This document shows, piece after piece, positions 62,838 through 64,000 of a stretch of DNA of 64,000 bases. Numbering within the stretch: the first letter of the stretch is position 1; each line of letters begins with the position of its first letter. The stretch covers positions 7,265-71,264 of the forward strand of contig JAXLQJ010000039.1 of NCBI GenBank assembly GCA_046331705.1. Reading direction: 5' to 3'. This DNA comes from JADJOY01 sp046331705 [NCBI: bacterium]. Its GTDB lineage: Bacteria > JADJOY01. A program made the translations under genes and the position numbers. The notes under the pieces are model-generated. The model searched no databases and was not told the origin of the DNA. It worked only from the letters and a program-made list of their open reading frames with translations.

Positions 62838-63700
62838 ATCAATCGGACGCGATCGGCATCGAGGCGGGAGAGGGCGGCGACGATCGCCCGCCGACCGGCG
62901 AAGGCTCGTGGAAGGTTCGCCTCGACATCTTCGAGGGGCCGCTCGACCTGCTGCTCTACCTGCTGCGCAAAGAGAAGCTCAGCATCTACGACATCCCGAT
63001 CGCCAAGATCACCGAGCAATACCTGGAGACGCTGAAGGTGATCCAGGAGCTCAACCTCGACGTCGCCGGCGAGTTCCTGGTGATGGCGGCGACCTTGCTC
63101 CACATCAAGTCGCGCATGCTGCTGCCGACGCCGCCGAACGACGATGGCTCGGGGGATGCCGGGCCCGACCCCCGCGCCGAGCTGGTGCAGGCGCTCCTCG
63201 AGTACCAGCGGTTTCGGCTGGCGGCCGACGAGCTCGCGACGCGGCCCTTGCTCGGTCGCGACGAGTTCGTGCGCGGCGGGCTCGGCCAGGACCCGCTCGG
63301 CGATGCGCCGGAGCCGCGGGTATCGGCGGGCATCCTGGACCTGGTCACCGCGTTTCGCGGATTGCTCGAACGCCTCGTCGGGACGGACGCGCACCAGGTG
63401 TTCATGGAGTCGGTCAGCCTGACCGACCGGATCAATCAACTCCTCGAGCTGCTGCCCGCCGACGGCCCGATCCTCTTCGAGGACCTCTTCCGGCCGTTCT
63501 ACGCCGACGCGCGTCCCGGCACCCAGCGCTACGAGCTGGTGGTGACGTTTCTCGCGATCCTGGAGCTGGTGCGCATCCGAATGATCCGTGCAGCGCAGGA
63601 GCATGCCTTTGGCCCGATCGTGATCGAGCGCTGCATCGTGCTGGACGCCGACGAGGCCGCGCGCGTCGCGGAAGAGATCGCGCGCATCGAGGAGCCGTGA
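62834..63700 (+). CDS. scpA: Segregation and condensation protein A
   Basis: 288 residues. VRLDIFEGPLDLLLYLLRKE, DIPIAKITEQYLETLKVIQE and AGEFLVMAATLLHIKSRMLL are the kleisin N-terminal block, and VVTFLAILELVRIRMIRAAQ the C-terminal winged-helix block. With ScpB and Smc it forms the condensin complex. The first 25 residues before the domain are acidic and unstructured. ATG overlaps trpS; ends in a GTGA overlap with scpB. Confidence 0.95.
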   Translation: MNQSDAIGIEAGEGGDDRPPTGEGSWKVRLDIFEGPLDLLLYLLRKEKLSIYDIPIAKITEQYLETLKVIQELNLDVAGEFLVMAATLLHIKSRMLLPTPPNDDGSGDAGPDPRAELVQALLEYQRFRLAADELATRPLLGRDEFVRGGLGQDPLGDAPEPRVSAGILDLVTAFRGLLERLVGTDAHQVFMESVSLTDRINQLLELLPADGPILFEDLFRPFYADARPGTQRYELVVTFLAILELVRIRMIRAAQEHAFGPIVIERCIVLDADEAARVAEEIARIEEP

Positions 63701-64000
63701 CGACACTCGACCCATCCGTCGACGAGCTGGCCACCGAGGCGTCCGCGAGCGCGGCGAACGCCGAGTCGCCGGTGCCCGAGGCGAGCGCCGAGGCGCCCGT
63801 GCCGGCGAGGAGCGCCGAGCCGTCTGCGACCGAGCCCCTCGAGCTGACGGCGCCCCTGGAACTGACCGAGCCCCTGGAGCCGACCGAGCCCACGGAGCCG
63901 AGCGAGCCGAGCGCCCTTGAGGCGGAGGGCGCCGGGTCCGCCGAGGCCGCGGAGGCGCCGGCGCCGCCGGCGGTGGACCGTGCGGTGGTGGAGGCGCTGC
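63697..64000 (+). CDS. scpB: Segregation and condensation protein B, 5' part only
   Basis: The first 101 residues from a GTG at 63697; the gene runs out of the window. Residues 1-92 are acidic and rich in Pro, Glu, Ala and Thr, with near-repeats of L-E-P-T-E-P type; this is an extension not seen in most ScpB. The final DRAVVEAL is how the winged-helix domain of ScpB begins. The call rests mostly on position after scpA, so the function is inferred. Confidence 0.7.
   Translation, partial: MTTLDPSVDELATEASASAANAESPVPEASAEAPVPARSAEPSATEPLELTAPLELTEPLEPTEPTEPSEPSALEAEGAGSAEAAEAPAPPAVDRAVVEAL

Overview
This is a gene-dense bacterial chromosome segment with very high G+C (near 70% by eye). Many genes start with GTG, stop/start overlaps (ATGA, GTGA) are frequent, and intergenic gaps are short. 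The gene content fits an aerobic or facultative Gram-negative bacterium from the former Deltaproteobacteria (Myxococcota / Binatota-like). The pointers are a trpS-scpA-scpB run, a DUF4388 protein, a heme A/heme O synthase cluster with an ABC exporter and DUF420, and LPS-core-type glycosyltransferases. No organism can be named from the sequence alone. I saw no rRNA, tRNA or CRISPR array.

Layout. (a) 1-3.3 kb, minus strand: a LON-domain protein, a membrane GT-C-type protein and the start of an FdhF/YdeP-like molybdopterin oxidoreductase. (b) 3.5-9.2 kb, plus: a complete pyruvate dehydrogenase complex (homodimeric E1, E2, E3). (c) 9.5-15.4 kb, plus: a TPR/zinc-ribbon membrane protein, a DUF4388 protein with a pseudopilin-like tail, PhoH, YbeY and a WaaG-like glycosyltransferase; then def behind a well-formed promoter and a methyltransferase. 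(d) 17.0-21.6 kb, minus: a tight six-gene cytochrome-oxidase assembly operon (COX2-like hairpin, CtaA, CtaB, ABC ATPase, permease, DUF420). (e) 21.8-33.1 kb: mixed metabolic and envelope genes (SCP2-like, glgC, a PAP2-GT39 fusion, acyl-CoA dehydrogenase, ATP-grasp, M48 peptidase, trxB, secreted ceramidase-like protein).

(f) 33.1-37.9 kb is an accessory patch. It holds a FitA-type antitoxin remnant without a toxin, a multiply frameshifted DUF222/HNH gene, mgsA, a low-GC VOC gene bounded by integron-type recombination-site sequences, a BrnT/XRE toxin-antitoxin pair with a palindromic operator, and an untracked small membrane ORF. (g) 37.9-39.5 kb: DUF190, crcB, uppP.

(h) 39.6-59.1 kb is the most unusual part. 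Six radical SAM genes lie within about 14 kb on both strands, mixed with a GT1-type transferase, a GH78-like lipoprotein, an MBL hydrolase and a tandem pair of double zinc-ribbon proteins. Downstream follow four more glycosyltransferases, DUF5989 and DUF2304. I read it as a surface-glycan or modified-metabolite locus; its product cannot be told from the sequence. (i) 59.1-64 kb, plus: housekeeping genes xerC/D, cca, trpS, scpA and the start of scpB.
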